Positions 14,691 to 23,842 of a DNA stretch of 41,464 bases are shown one piece after another (within the stretch, counting starts at the first letter, position 1; every line of letters starts with the position of its first letter). The position numbers and the translations under genes were made by a program. Origin of the DNA: a virus; the IMG/VR virus record IMGVR_UViG_3300012964_000019, positions 1-41,464 of that record. The stretch is one strand, 5' to 3'. Below the pieces are notes generated by a model that searched no databases, was not told where the DNA came from, and saw only the letters and a list, made by a program, of their open reading frames with translations.

Positions 14691-15176
14691 TTACGCCAGG
14701 ACAGTTACGGGAGGAACGACGCCACCGCCCTCGGTATTGGTGCCAGACTCGTCCTCAACCATGAGACCGATGTAATTCACCGTGATTTCCTCAAGATTAC
14801 GGGCACTTAGAGCCGTACTATACCCGGTGGGCCGACAGTCCCGAATCGTGCAAAGCGTCCTGCCGGTTTGACGGTCCTGAACCACGAGGGTAATGTATTC
14901 ATGCTCGAGTAGGCCCTGAAGATGCGGGACCCGGGCGGCGACGTGGGGCCCGAGGTCGACGATTCGGAAACCAGAGACACTGACGGCAACGGGTTCGGCT
15001 CCCGTGTAGGTCGTCTCAATTGCCGTGTAGCGGCCCAGGACAAAGACGGGCTGGACGTCATATGTTAATCCGTAGTTGATCGAATTAAAGATACCAACCG
15101 TCACGGCCTGGTTGGTATTACTGTCCATGATTTGAACCAGGGCCCGTGCCCCATGCATTGCTTTAGCGGGTGCCAT
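14691..15176 (-). CDS. Phage tail tube protein
   Basis: 161 aa, starting behind GGAGAATGATTA. The product is beta-rich and shows a pattern usual for myoviral tube proteins: IMDSNTNQAVTVGIFNSINY, a VFVLGRYTAIETTYTGAEPV loop, and EYITLVVQDRQTGRTLCTI. It directly follows the tail sheath gene, the conserved order in contractile-tailed phages. The tube is the inner channel through which DNA passes. The two genes are 21 nt apart and must be cotranscribed; a hairpin follows. Confidence 0.75.
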   Translation of the reverse strand: MAPAKAMHGARALVQIMDSNTNQAVTVGIFNSINYGLTYDVQPVFVLGRYTAIETTYTGAEPVAVSVSGFRIVDLGPHVAARVPHLQGLLEHEYITLVVQDRQTGRTLCTIRDCRPTGYSTALSARNLEEITVNYIGLMVEDESGTNTEGGGVVPPVTVLA

Positions 15177-15197
15177 TAATCATTCTCCTATTTCAAT

Positions 15198-17762
15198 TTA
15201 CCCGGCGGTTTGGACCACTGGAGCCACGAGGAAATCGATGGTGATGAAATCCAAGGCCGTAGCCAATTTTATTTCTAGTGAAACTTTCATGACGTTACCG
15301 AGGATTTGGACCCTGCCGTTCTTCCAGCCCTTGAGGGCGTCGTCAGAAGCCGCGATGAGCTTCAGCCGGAACATGTCGGCCATGATGACTTCCAAGAAAC
15401 TCAGACCGGTGGCGGCGCTGATGTCGGCTGGAGACTTACCGGCGAATGCCGTCTCCATTCTCTGGGCCGTGGTCAGGGCAATGACGTCGGCGGCATAAAC
15501 GGCCTGCACCGAGTTGAAAACGAAATTGTCATCGCGGCCGTAGGTGGTCTGGTCACTGGCCCAGGTCCAGCCGCCACCAGCCGCTTTCTTGATGGGCATC
15601 AGGCCCGCAGAAAGTGCGTCTTCAAGCTGACTGTCGTTCCGGGAGTCGAAGTCACCGGCGCGTTGGAGGGCACCGCTGATGTTAATGCCCTTGAACTCGA
15701 TATTCCGGTAGAAGCCAGCCGCCTGCATGCCAGCTGCTTTGACCGCCGCCATCCAAGGCAGGAACTGGGTGACGGTGCCGGCGCTGTTAGGCTCCTTGAC
15801 GTCCTGGAAGGGCATGCAGCACCTCCAGCTGGCGATGTTGGAGGCCGTATCCTTGGCGTTGGAGAAGGTGTCGCAGACCGACAGGAAGGCCTGGCGGTTC
15901 TTCCGGCGCTTGAGTGTCGACATAGCCAGGACATGTGACTTGACCGCCGCGTGGACTCCGGCTATGGTGTAGCTGCTTCCGGATTCAGTCAGGGAGTCGG
16001 CTTTATCGGAGGTGGCATCCCGGCTAAAAAGGGGTACGACGAAATTCCCTTGACAGAGTTCTAGTGCCGCCAGAGCCGCGACGACGTCGGAGTCGGCGGT
16101 GGAGCCCTTGGAGGCGCCGCTGAGGTATAGAGAGGCCGCCATGACGTCCGGGAGCCCGGCTCCGGCCTGGGCGGCGGGGTCGCCAACCTGTACCAGCTGG
16201 CTGTTGTCGACAACGGCGTGGTAGAATCTGTAGCCGTCGTCCTTGATACGGGCCACCCCTACTCCATGGGCACTGGCGGCGGTGGTGGTGACGTTATCCA
16301 GTACCGAAACCGGCAGGGTGCCGAGAGCCACCGTGGTGGCGGTGGCGACGTAGGGACTGAGACTGTTGATGTAATCCGCTAGCTCCTGGACGTTGGCGAA
16401 ATCCGACAGAGTCAGGCTCAGGTCGTCGGCGGGGGTGCTGCAGGTCGTGGTCAGGGCGGTGTCGGTGATAACCAGACTGCAGGTGGCTCCGATGTAGCCG
16501 AGGGACATCACGACTTCTCCGCCGGCCGTCCAGGACTCAGAAATACGGTCTGAGGTACGGGCGGCGGCAAGACTGACTCTGTATTCGGCTCCGCTGGTGA
16601 TGAGCTGTGGGGAAGCCAGAGTCGACACCTTGCTGTAGGCAAGGGGGGCGCTGGCACTGACGCTGAACAGGCACCGGGACAACAGGTCATTCCCAGTCGT
16701 CAGCTCCGCGATTTCCATGCTCTTACCAACCCCGTCGATGACGGCTGCCGCGGTATGATTGATGACGACCGGTGCATGACAGCTGACATCCGTCACGGCT
16801 CCGATGGTCTGGGGGGTATCGAGTAGGTCGGCGTCTGCCGGCGCGGTTTTATCCTCGGTGGGGGCCGTGACGACGCCAGCCACGGGACCAGCGGCTCCGG
16901 CGTCGCTGAGCTTCCGGGCAATGACGGTGGCGGCTCCAACGGTCAAAACCAGATAGGCTCCGACGTTGGCGTTATTGAGGCCTGCGATAATAGACCCAGT
17001 GGGGATGATGAGAGTATCCCCGACCGACGGTGCAGCGGCCCAAGCCACGGAGCGGGTGATGAGGACGTTGTTGGCATGAGGCAGGGCGCCGGGGTTGACA
17101 TCCAGAGTCAGGGTACCGGCGACGGTCAGGATTCCCCGGTTGGCGCCACCGGTGGCGTCGACGCCCGCCAGGCCGTTGACGTCGGAAACAAACTGAGCCG
17201 GGGTCCTGTTGGCGACGAGGGTACTGCCGACGGATGCGCCTCCGTTGACCCTGATACCATAAGCTACGGTATCTGCATTCGGAATCCAAGCCAGAGTGGT
17301 GGCGGCCGTAGTCGGGACGGTCTCGGCTTGCGCCGAAGTGGTCCGGTAACTAATCATATTCCCGGGCTTGCCGCTGCTCTTATCGGCTAGAACCGCATAG
17401 GTCCCGCCTCCGATTTTGGGCAGGTTGGCACTGGCCTTAGCCCCGATATTGGTCTTAACCATGATACAGCGGTTGAAGCTAGAGGTGATTTCGGGGTCGT
17501 TGGCGGCGGAGGCAGCGGCCCGGAAGGCATCCACCAGAGGCCCCGAGCGGTATTTAGTGACGACATCAGATACCTGGTCGGGTCCAAAGGCATTGGCTTC
17601 GAGGTCGGTCTCAGCACTGAAGTCGTCGCCGGCATCAGCTTCCCCCACCAGCATAAGAACCCCGGTCGTCGAGAGACCGGAAGGCTGGCTGGCGACACTG
17701 TAGCTGCTGTAAGCCCCAGGGATTTTAAGAGTTCCGTTTACGGTAGAGTAGCTCTTGGCCAT
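15198..17762 (-). CDS. Phage tail sheath protein
   Basis: 854 aa. The N-terminus (STVNGTLKIPGAYSSYSVAS, then GVLMLVGEADAG) and the C-terminal third (PWMAAVKAAGMQAAGFYRNI, ISGALQRAGDFDSRNDSQLE, and WASDQTTYGRDDNFVFNSVQ) carry the conserved sheath core, including the FNSVQAVYAADVI stretch. The middle (about residues 150-500) is a large Ala/Val/Thr-rich insertion, as in sheaths of large phages, probably exposed on the tail surface. The sheath contracts to drive the tube through the envelope. It is the first gene of the sheath-tube unit behind a TAATCT box. Confidence 0.88.
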   Translation of the reverse strand: MAKSYSTVNGTLKIPGAYSSYSVASQPSGLSTTGVLMLVGEADAGDDFSAETDLEANAFGPDQVSDVVTKYRSGPLVDAFRAAASAANDPEITSSFNRCIMVKTNIGAKASANLPKIGGGTYAVLADKSSGKPGNMISYRTTSAQAETVPTTAATTLAWIPNADTVAYGIRVNGGASVGSTLVANRTPAQFVSDVNGLAGVDATGGANRGILTVAGTLTLDVNPGALPHANNVLITRSVAWAAAPSVGDTLIIPTGSIIAGLNNANVGAYLVLTVGAATVIARKLSDAGAAGPVAGVVTAPTEDKTAPADADLLDTPQTIGAVTDVSCHAPVVINHTAAAVIDGVGKSMEIAELTTGNDLLSRCLFSVSASAPLAYSKVSTLASPQLITSGAEYRVSLAAARTSDRISESWTAGGEVVMSLGYIGATCSLVITDTALTTTCSTPADDLSLTLSDFANVQELADYINSLSPYVATATTVALGTLPVSVLDNVTTTAASAHGVGVARIKDDGYRFYHAVVDNSQLVQVGDPAAQAGAGLPDVMAASLYLSGASKGSTADSDVVAALAALELCQGNFVVPLFSRDATSDKADSLTESGSSYTIAGVHAAVKSHVLAMSTLKRRKNRQAFLSVCDTFSNAKDTASNIASWRCCMPFQDVKEPNSAGTVTQFLPWMAAVKAAGMQAAGFYRNIEFKGINISGALQRAGDFDSRNDSQLEDALSAGLMPIKKAAGGGWTWASDQTTYGRDDNFVFNSVQAVYAADVIALTTAQRMETAFAGKSPADISAATGLSFLEVIMADMFRLKLIAASDDALKGWKNGRVQILGNVMKVSLEIKLATALDFITIDFLVAPVVQTAG

Positions 17763-17792
17763 TTTGATTCACCAGTTCCTTGACGGAAAGTT

Positions 17793-17798
17793 AGATTA
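17793..17798 (-). promoter_or_regulatory. TAATCT late-type -10 box
   Basis: TAATCT on the minus strand, 30 nt upstream of the sheath ATG. The leader carries AAGGAA, so this copy is not leaderless. No -35 hexamer is visible. Confidence 0.5.
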
Positions 17799-17806
17799 TC
17801 TCGGGG

Positions 17807-20395
17807 TTACTTGGGCTTGTCGGATTTAGTAGGCATGGCCCTGGGTCTGTCGACTTTGGTTGAAATAGAAGCTGTTTCAGAAGACGGGGAGCCGCCGCTA
17901 TCCACTCCCATTTTCCAGCCGGGCTTCAGCTTCGGTGGCGCCACCAGGGTGGGGGAGACAGTGACTTTACCGGGCTTATGGAAGCGGGGGTTTTGCGGCA
18001 GTTCCGCCTTACCCATCTTCTGGTCCAGGCGACCAAAAATCCCGGGTCTAGGTGTAGACTGCTGGGGCTGGAAGGTCGGCTGTCCGGACATGGCGGAGGC
18101 AAAACCGGCCTGGCGGGCGCTGTGCTCAGCCGGAGTCGGCATGGGTTTCTTCGGTAGCTGAGGGGTCTGCTGGGCCTGGGCTACCGTGAATGAATGACTA
18201 AGGGGGTCTGCTCTCCGTGCCGCGTCTGCCATTCCCATGCCGGCCTTCTTTATGTATTCCGTGGACTTGGCTCCGGCCTTGACGTCGTAGTCCCGGTCCT
18301 TGGAAGGTGTTTTGGGGGGAGGCTGTTTACCCGGTACCACGACCTTGCTAACAGCCTTTACGACTGGATCCATGGCCGCACCGGGGATACGGTCGGTCTG
18401 ACCGGAGGCAACCTCTCCTTCAGCCTTTCCAAGACCAGCGGGTTTAGAGACTGGGACATGTGTACCCATGTTCTTGCCGCTGGGTGGCTTCGCCATCGGG
18501 GGTTCGGCCTTCTTGGCCGGCAGCTTGCCGCCGGGGTCCTTGGAAGCAAATTCTTGACCGACCTTCTTCGGGATGCCGAGAGTCCCCTTGCCGGCGGCTG
18601 CGGCGTGCATGGCGCCCCGCTGGGCCTCGGACACCGGAGGCTTGCTCAGGGTCTTCTTGTCCGCCGACATATTCATGAGCTGCTTCTTCAAGGCTTTCAA
18701 GGATTTGGCCGTCTTGACCCGGCCACCACTACCACTGGCTTCAACAGTTTCTTCCTTCTTGTCGCCCGGCAGCTTGCCGTCGGGATTAATGCCGTTGTCG
18801 ATAATCTTGCCCTTGGAGTCCGTCAGGATGGCCTTCTCCATGGCGCACTTGCAGGGTTCGGACTTACAGGTTTTACAGAGTTCGGCTTTAATGTTGATGG
18901 CCGGATCCTGCTTGGCGACCGGCGGCTGACCGGTGACGCCGTTCTGCTTCGGCATGCCGGGGGTCGGGGCTCCGGGGGGAGAACCGACGGCCTTGTCGAG
19001 GCTGCCCTCATTGGATTCCGATGAACTGGACTCCGACAGCTCGGCCTTCTTGGCCTTCACCTTTTCGTGACAAACCTTGCAGACCCCGTCGACAACGGAG
19101 CCTCGGTGGTCGCACTCATGGCCGCCGCGAACATCCTTGTCCTCAGACTGCTTCAGCTTGCCGGCCGGAACGTCCTCGACACCGGCGCCCACCGCCGTCC
19201 CCTGTGTGTGCTTATGGGGAGGGACGAGGGCCTTCTTTAGCTCCCGGGCCCGGAGTTCCTTGATTTCGGCCTCGAAGGTCCTGATTTTATCCTCAGCAGC
19301 CTTCTTCAGGACCTCAGCGGCTTCCGGAAGAGTAAAAGTCTTTTCATCTCTGGCCACGGCTGGGCTCCTTGTTGCACTAAAGATTACGTCGTCGGGTCCC
19401 GACTTCTGGACCCGACTCAGGTCCCGGAGGTGGTCCATAGCCACTGACAGAGGTATGTGGTGGTCGACGGCGCCAAAACCCGGAGGCAGTTGGCCGCCAG
19501 TCAGTTTTGAAAGAGCCTCGGCGACGCCAGTATTCAGGTCCCGGCGGAAATCGGCATCAGACACCGGGAGCCCTATTTTATGAGCTAGGTCCCGCCTCCG
19601 GTGTCCGGCGTCCCAGGCCAGCCGCAGGGCCTGCTGCTGGGGGACGTCGTCTCCATAGCAGCTCCGGGCCGAGGGCCTAGCCAGTTCCTCAGCCACGCCG
19701 TGGAGAACCGCGTGCGCCAGCGCCTGTCGGTGTTCCGGTAGACTCAGATCCGGCTGTGGCGGCACGACGACGACGCCGGGCCCGGGCTCACCGTGCTGCC
19801 GGACCTCGATACCATGCTGTTTGGCGGCTTCCAGTAATTCCGGCAGCTTATCGCCAACCTGGTAGACCGATCCGCCCTGGGCTCCGAGGTGACCGTAGCT
19901 GACCCAGGGCTCAGCCTTTTTCAGACCCGGTTCAACCGGATTCAGAGCCTGTGGGTCTCCATTAAAATCGAAATTGACTCGAAAATAACCTTGATTCCCC
20001 GGTAGTTTGGTGTAGTAGTCTTCCGGGGGCTCGTGGAAGAATTCAATCGGTTCTTTTCCGGCTTCAACACCCCTGACCTTGCCTTCATGGGGTCCATTAG
20101 TATATTGTAAATGATGAATACCTTTGTCCGAGAAGACGAAGCTCTCTTGTCCAAATTTTTTACCCAGCTCCGCCAGTTGTTCCCGGGGTAGGCCATGGAC
20201 GATGACCGACCTCTCCGGAGTCCCGTAGCGGCCATGTGTCTCCTCATGCCGGATGCCGGCATGCCTCAGGTGCCGGACCAGATTTTCATGACTGGCTTCG
20301 ACGGCAGCTGGATGTAGAGGATTATCTCCGCTCAGAATGCCGACTCTGCCTCCTGAGAACAGGGGGTGGCTCTTAAGGTGCTCTGGAATAGGCAT
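17807..20395 (-). CDS. Large virion-associated protein with DUF3293-like N-terminus and zinc fingers
   Basis: 862 aa. Residues 15-95 match the DUF3293 pattern: GRVGILSGDNPLHP, ENLVRHLRHAG, then GRYGTPERSVIVHGLP and LGKKFGQESFVFSDKG. Around residue 430 there is a CDHRGSVVDGVCKVCHEK zinc site and at about 515 a CKTCKSEPCKC cluster. The last 300 residues are Pro/Lys-rich and low-complexity, with many KPP and GKLP segments. Its place between sheath and kelch genes argues for a structural or injected protein; no enzymatic motif is certain. It has its own TAATCT box. Confidence 0.5.
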   Translation of the reverse strand: MPIPEHLKSHPLFSGGRVGILSGDNPLHPAAVEASHENLVRHLRHAGIRHEETHGRYGTPERSVIVHGLPREQLAELGKKFGQESFVFSDKGIHHLQYTNGPHEGKVRGVEAGKEPIEFFHEPPEDYYTKLPGNQGYFRVNFDFNGDPQALNPVEPGLKKAEPWVSYGHLGAQGGSVYQVGDKLPELLEAAKQHGIEVRQHGEPGPGVVVVPPQPDLSLPEHRQALAHAVLHGVAEELARPSARSCYGDDVPQQQALRLAWDAGHRRRDLAHKIGLPVSDADFRRDLNTGVAEALSKLTGGQLPPGFGAVDHHIPLSVAMDHLRDLSRVQKSGPDDVIFSATRSPAVARDEKTFTLPEAAEVLKKAAEDKIRTFEAEIKELRARELKKALVPPHKHTQGTAVGAGVEDVPAGKLKQSEDKDVRGGHECDHRGSVVDGVCKVCHEKVKAKKAELSESSSSESNEGSLDKAVGSPPGAPTPGMPKQNGVTGQPPVAKQDPAINIKAELCKTCKSEPCKCAMEKAILTDSKGKIIDNGINPDGKLPGDKKEETVEASGSGGRVKTAKSLKALKKQLMNMSADKKTLSKPPVSEAQRGAMHAAAAGKGTLGIPKKVGQEFASKDPGGKLPAKKAEPPMAKPPSGKNMGTHVPVSKPAGLGKAEGEVASGQTDRIPGAAMDPVVKAVSKVVVPGKQPPPKTPSKDRDYDVKAGAKSTEYIKKAGMGMADAARRADPLSHSFTVAQAQQTPQLPKKPMPTPAEHSARQAGFASAMSGQPTFQPQQSTPRPGIFGRLDQKMGKAELPQNPRFHKPGKVTVSPTLVAPPKLKPGWKMGVDSGGSPSSETASISTKVDRPRAMPTKSDKPK

Positions 20396-20404
20396 CAGGG
20401 GAGA

Positions 20405-20410
20405 AGATTA
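20405..20410 (-). promoter_or_regulatory. TAATCT late-type -10 box
   Basis: TAATCT on the minus strand, 9 nt before ATG 20395, with no ribosome site in between. It lies just downstream of the terminator of the kelch gene. Confidence 0.5.
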
Positions 20411-20430
20411 CCTGTCGGTATCTGGCAAAA

Positions 20431-20466
20431 AGAAACCGACCGGGCTCCGGGAGCTGGTCGGTTTCT
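20431..20466 (-). terminator. Intrinsic terminator of the kelch gene
   Basis: Perfect 11-bp stem AGAAACCGACC / GGTCGGTTTCT with a 14-nt loop that itself can fold; on the minus strand the arm is extended by TTTTT. It lies 27 nt after the stop at 20493 and before the next promoter. Confidence 0.85.
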
Positions 20467-20492
20467 GCCGCCTACCTGCTGAGACGGAGTCC

Positions 20493-23423
20493 TTAAACCG
20501 GAAGTTTTTCTCCGGCCACGCGGCCGTCGCCGTCGACGGCAGCCGTCACCACCCCGGCCTGGGCCGTGGTGCTGATGCCACCCAGCACCCAGAGCCGGTC
20601 GGGGCTGTTCAGAGCCCCACTGACGGCTAGACCAAAGTTTTTTAGCGCCACCGGCAGAGCGGCTGTCTGGAACCAGAGCCCGTTGGGGCCTGTACTATTT
20701 AGGGGCATGACATAAACGGTCGCGACTTCTCCGCTGGAATCGCCTCCAACCACAAAGAGTCTGTCGTTGATTACAGCCAGACCATTGGCGGTGCGGGAAG
20801 CGGCGGCGGGGGCCGACTGCCAGGCGTCCAGCCTCTCCCCGGTGGCACGAGCCCAGTACAAAACGGCCTCGGACTGCCAGTACAGGTTGTCTCCGTGTAC
20901 CGCCAGTGCCATGGGCCCGGTGGTGACGGCCGCCGGCAGGACTCCGATAGACTCCCAGGCACCGAGACTGCCGTCGGCAAAAATCCTGGCCCGATAGACA
21001 GTGGAATTCAGAACGTCAGCCAGAGCCGGGGCACCATCGGCGACAGCCGCCCCAGCAACCACTCCCTGAAGGTCCTCATCGTCGACAAAGGGTCCGCCGA
21101 CCACTGCGTCTCCGGCGAAGGTACCCGTGGCTCCTCCGTCGGTCTGAGTCAGGATGGTTAGCCTACCGGCACTAGTCAGGCCGACAACGGTGTCTCCGAC
21201 ACTGAAATTACCGGTCTGACCATCATATCCCAGAGCCTGGTATTGGGTACCATTGGCGTCGGCGTGGTCAACCAGCAGGAATTCGCCGTCACTGAAAGCA
21301 CCACTGATGGTCTTCAGACTCAGGGTACCGGTGGCGCCACCATCGGTCTGGGCCTGCAGGACACCGGTGGCTCCGCTGGTCTGGCCCCTGAGGGTTTGAG
21401 CCAGGCTGAAGTTCTTGGTTTGGTCCTTAAACAGTAGGGTCTTAAACTGCGTCAGGTCCACGAGGCCGAAGCTGACCCCCAACCAATCATTGGCCGTAAA
21501 TGTTCCACTCCAGAGATTGAGCTTCAAGGTACCGGTAGCACCTCCGTTGGCGTCGGCTTGAATGATGCCCTGGGCACCAGTCGCCAGGTCCAATACGGTT
21601 TGGCCAACAATGAAGCTGACAGTGTCGGTCTTGTAGACTAGGGTTTTGTAAACGGTACCGTCGGCGTCCGCCGCCAGCGTGACAATGCGTTCGTTGTTCG
21701 GGAAGGTGCCGGTAATCAACTTGACCTTGAGAGTACCACTGACTCCGGGGACGGCATTGTTGTCGGCCATGACGGTACCGGTGCCGCCACTGATAAGGCT
21801 CTGAATGGCTTGGCTGGCCGTGAACAATTTAACTTGACCATCATAGTTCAGGGTCTTGTACTGAGTAGTGGCCGCTACGACCGTAGCTGAACAGGCCCCG
21901 AGGGGTCCGCCACCGTCGGGGTCGGGCTGAGTAATGGCCTCACCGGCGACGAAAACGCCTCCGTTACCTCCGCCAATGGTATCGATTTCCAGAGTTCCGG
22001 AGCCCCCGCCTTCGGTCGGGATACTGACAATGACAGCCGTGGCTCCGGCGGCGCCGGTAATAGTCTGACCGACAGTGAAGGTCCCGACTTCATTATCGAA
22101 GTCAAGGTAATAGTTCGTCGACAGACCGCCGTCGCTATCAGCGTATTGAATAGCCAGCTTCTCATTATTGGCAAAAGGACCTGAAACAATTGAGGAAAGC
22201 GTCAGGGCCCCAGAACTGGGGCTGCCGGGGGTACTGTCGGCGTCTACGACGGCTACGCCACCACTGGTGACGCCGTGGATGACGTCGTTAACCGTAAAAT
22301 CAGCCGTTTGCGCGTCATAGTCTAGATAAGTAAGAGAGCTGAGGTCGCTAGTGACCTGAGCGTGACGAAGGGCTAGACTTTCATTATTCTGAAAATCGCC
22401 ACTGACGCTAGAAATTTCCAGGACACCGTCGGCGCCGCCACCCGGTACGTCCGCAACCACGGTACCCAGGGCTCCGGAGGTGACGCCCTGAACGACGCCA
22501 GAAACCGAATAGACGCCACCGGTGCTGCCGTCGTGATTCAGGAAATAGTTAGTACTCAGAACCCCGTCGGCTTTCGCCATCCGGACCGCCAGCTTCTCGT
22601 CGTCGGCAAAGGTTCCACTGACACCCGTCAGAGTAAGGACGGTGCCGCTGTCGACTCCGATGGTGCCGCTGGCATGACTGGTGCGACCATAGATGACATC
22701 CGTCACCACAAAAGCCACGGCCTGAGCGTCATACGCCAGGAGAATACTGGCTCCGAGGGTCCCGTTGACGACGGCGCTGCCGTAATGCTGGTCGTCAATT
22801 ACTTCATCATTCTGGAAGGTACCGACGACCCCCGTAAGATTCAGGGTACCGGTGGCGCCGCCATCGGTCTGGGTCTGCAGGACACCGGTGGCGCCACTGG
22901 TCTTGCCGGTGACGGTATCACCCAGGGTAAAGTTACCGGTCTGGCCCTTAAAATTCAAAGAAATACGCCGGTTCTGGCCCCCAACCAGATACAGCCAGTC
23001 ACGACTGGCGGCAACTCCGACCCCATTCAGGGCGTGGGGGAGCGTCTGCTCCGCCACCAGACCCGGGGCCTGAAGGTCGCCGTCCGGATTGAGCTGCCCC
23101 ACCAGGACATCGCGGCCAGCGGAGAGCATGGCGGCGTCTGGAGTAGCCTCCAAGGGGCTGCCACCAAAGATGTAAAGTTTCCCCGTGGGGCTGATCCAGA
23201 GTGCGGAACCCACCCGGCCGACAGGAAGTACGGCGATGGTCTTCCACTGACCAAGCATGCCTCCGGGTCCGATCCGGGCGGCAATCACCGATTTCCGGTA
23301 GGTTGTGACGGGGTCCGAAACTTCGACCGAACCGGCCGCAACAACTAGCCAATTCCCCCAGACTGAGGCGGCAGGGAATGCCCGGGTCTCGGGCAGCACG
23401 TATTCAGGTGAGGTCCATCCCAT
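20493..23423 (-). CDS. Kelch/beta-repeat tail fibre-like protein
   Basis: 976 aa. Kelch-like blades occur at the N-terminus (residues about 60-180: LYIFGGSPLEA, WLYLVGGQNRR) and at the C-terminus (about 830-970: RLFVVGGDSSGEV, LWVLGGISTT). Between them are about ten repeats of 55-75 residues with the pattern 'YDGQTGNFTVGDTVxGxTSGATGxL..DGGATGTLxLxxVxGxFxxxE'. Such repeats are frequent in adhesive or baseplate proteins of large phages. A receptor-binding or surface-decorating role is likely. It has its own TAATCT box with AGGAGA ribosome site and its own terminator. Confidence 0.6.
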   Translation of the reverse strand: MGWTSPEYVLPETRAFPAASVWGNWLVVAAGSVEVSDPVTTYRKSVIAARIGPGGMLGQWKTIAVLPVGRVGSALWISPTGKLYIFGGSPLEATPDAAMLSAGRDVLVGQLNPDGDLQAPGLVAEQTLPHALNGVGVAASRDWLYLVGGQNRRISLNFKGQTGNFTLGDTVTGKTSGATGVLQTQTDGGATGTLNLTGVVGTFQNDEVIDDQHYGSAVVNGTLGASILLAYDAQAVAFVVTDVIYGRTSHASGTIGVDSGTVLTLTGVSGTFADDEKLAVRMAKADGVLSTNYFLNHDGSTGGVYSVSGVVQGVTSGALGTVVADVPGGGADGVLEISSVSGDFQNNESLALRHAQVTSDLSSLTYLDYDAQTADFTVNDVIHGVTSGGVAVVDADSTPGSPSSGALTLSSIVSGPFANNEKLAIQYADSDGGLSTNYYLDFDNEVGTFTVGQTITGAAGATAVIVSIPTEGGGSGTLEIDTIGGGNGGVFVAGEAITQPDPDGGGPLGACSATVVAATTQYKTLNYDGQVKLFTASQAIQSLISGGTGTVMADNNAVPGVSGTLKVKLITGTFPNNERIVTLAADADGTVYKTLVYKTDTVSFIVGQTVLDLATGAQGIIQADANGGATGTLKLNLWSGTFTANDWLGVSFGLVDLTQFKTLLFKDQTKNFSLAQTLRGQTSGATGVLQAQTDGGATGTLSLKTISGAFSDGEFLLVDHADANGTQYQALGYDGQTGNFSVGDTVVGLTSAGRLTILTQTDGGATGTFAGDAVVGGPFVDDEDLQGVVAGAAVADGAPALADVLNSTVYRARIFADGSLGAWESIGVLPAAVTTGPMALAVHGDNLYWQSEAVLYWARATGERLDAWQSAPAAASRTANGLAVINDRLFVVGGDSSGEVATVYVMPLNSTGPNGLWFQTAALPVALKNFGLAVSGALNSPDRLWVLGGISTTAQAGVVTAAVDGDGRVAGEKLPV

Positions 23424-23455
23424 TTGAAAAGTCTCCTAAAGAGGTTGTATAGCTG

Positions 23456-23461
23456 AGATTA
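23456..23461 (-). promoter_or_regulatory. TAATCT late-type -10 box
   Basis: TAATCT on the minus strand, about 32 nt upstream of ATG 23423, with an AGGAGA ribosome site in the leader. It is divergent from the plus-strand promoter at 23492. Confidence 0.5.
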
Positions 23462-23488
23462 CTTCGGTACGATGCTCAAGTCCTTCCA

Positions 23489-23497
23489 TGGTATCAT
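23489..23497 (+). promoter_or_regulatory. Extended -10 promoter, leaderless
   Basis: TGG-TATCAT (box 23492-23497), then 6 nt to ATG 23504. No -35 match. The same extended -10 (TGGTATCAT) stands in front of the endonuclease at 14623. Confidence 0.55.
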
Positions 23498-23503
23498 GTC
23501 CCC

Positions 23504-23842
23504 ATGGATACCAGACTCAGTGACCCACAGCTCCAGGCCATCGCCGATTACCTACTCCAGGTCGTCACCGACCCCGGCGTCAAGCTCCGGTGGGGCGCCA
23601 GACTCCGGGAAGAAATCCGGCAGCAACTCTCTAAGGGCCAGACCCCGACCGGCTACCGTGTTAATTGGTTGAGGGAAACCGGGATGGAACTAATTGACAC
23701 CTTGCAGCGGCAGGCTCAGACCTTCAACGATAGATACCGGCATGACCGTATTTCTGTGTCTGATATGTGCGATGCCCTGACCACGACTCTCGCGCAACTG
23801 AAGGCGGCCTCAGAGAAGGCAGACGGGAAGGGCCGGGGTTAG
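23504..23842 (+). CDS. Uncharacterised small helical protein
   Basis: 112 aa, the only plus-strand gene between the late minus-strand genes here. The sequence is helical and charged (QLQAIADYLLQVVTDPGVKL, later SDMCDALTTTLAQLKAASEK). A leaderless start is fixed by the extended -10 box. Its stop overlaps the convergent HNH gene by 4 bp. No family recognised. Confidence 0.45.
   Translation: MDTRLSDPQLQAIADYLLQVVTDPGVKLRWGARLREEIRQQLSKGQTPTGYRVNWLRETGMELIDTLQRQAQTFNDRYRHDRISVSDMCDALTTTLAQLKAASEKADGKGRG

Noticed and set aside
18194-19024. 276-residue plus-strand frame inside the 862-aa gene
   Set aside because: No promoter or ribosome site, low-complexity product, and opposite to a clearly coding frame.
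22533-23348. 271-residue plus-strand frame opposite the kelch gene
   Set aside because: Mirror of a regular repeat protein; no start signals.
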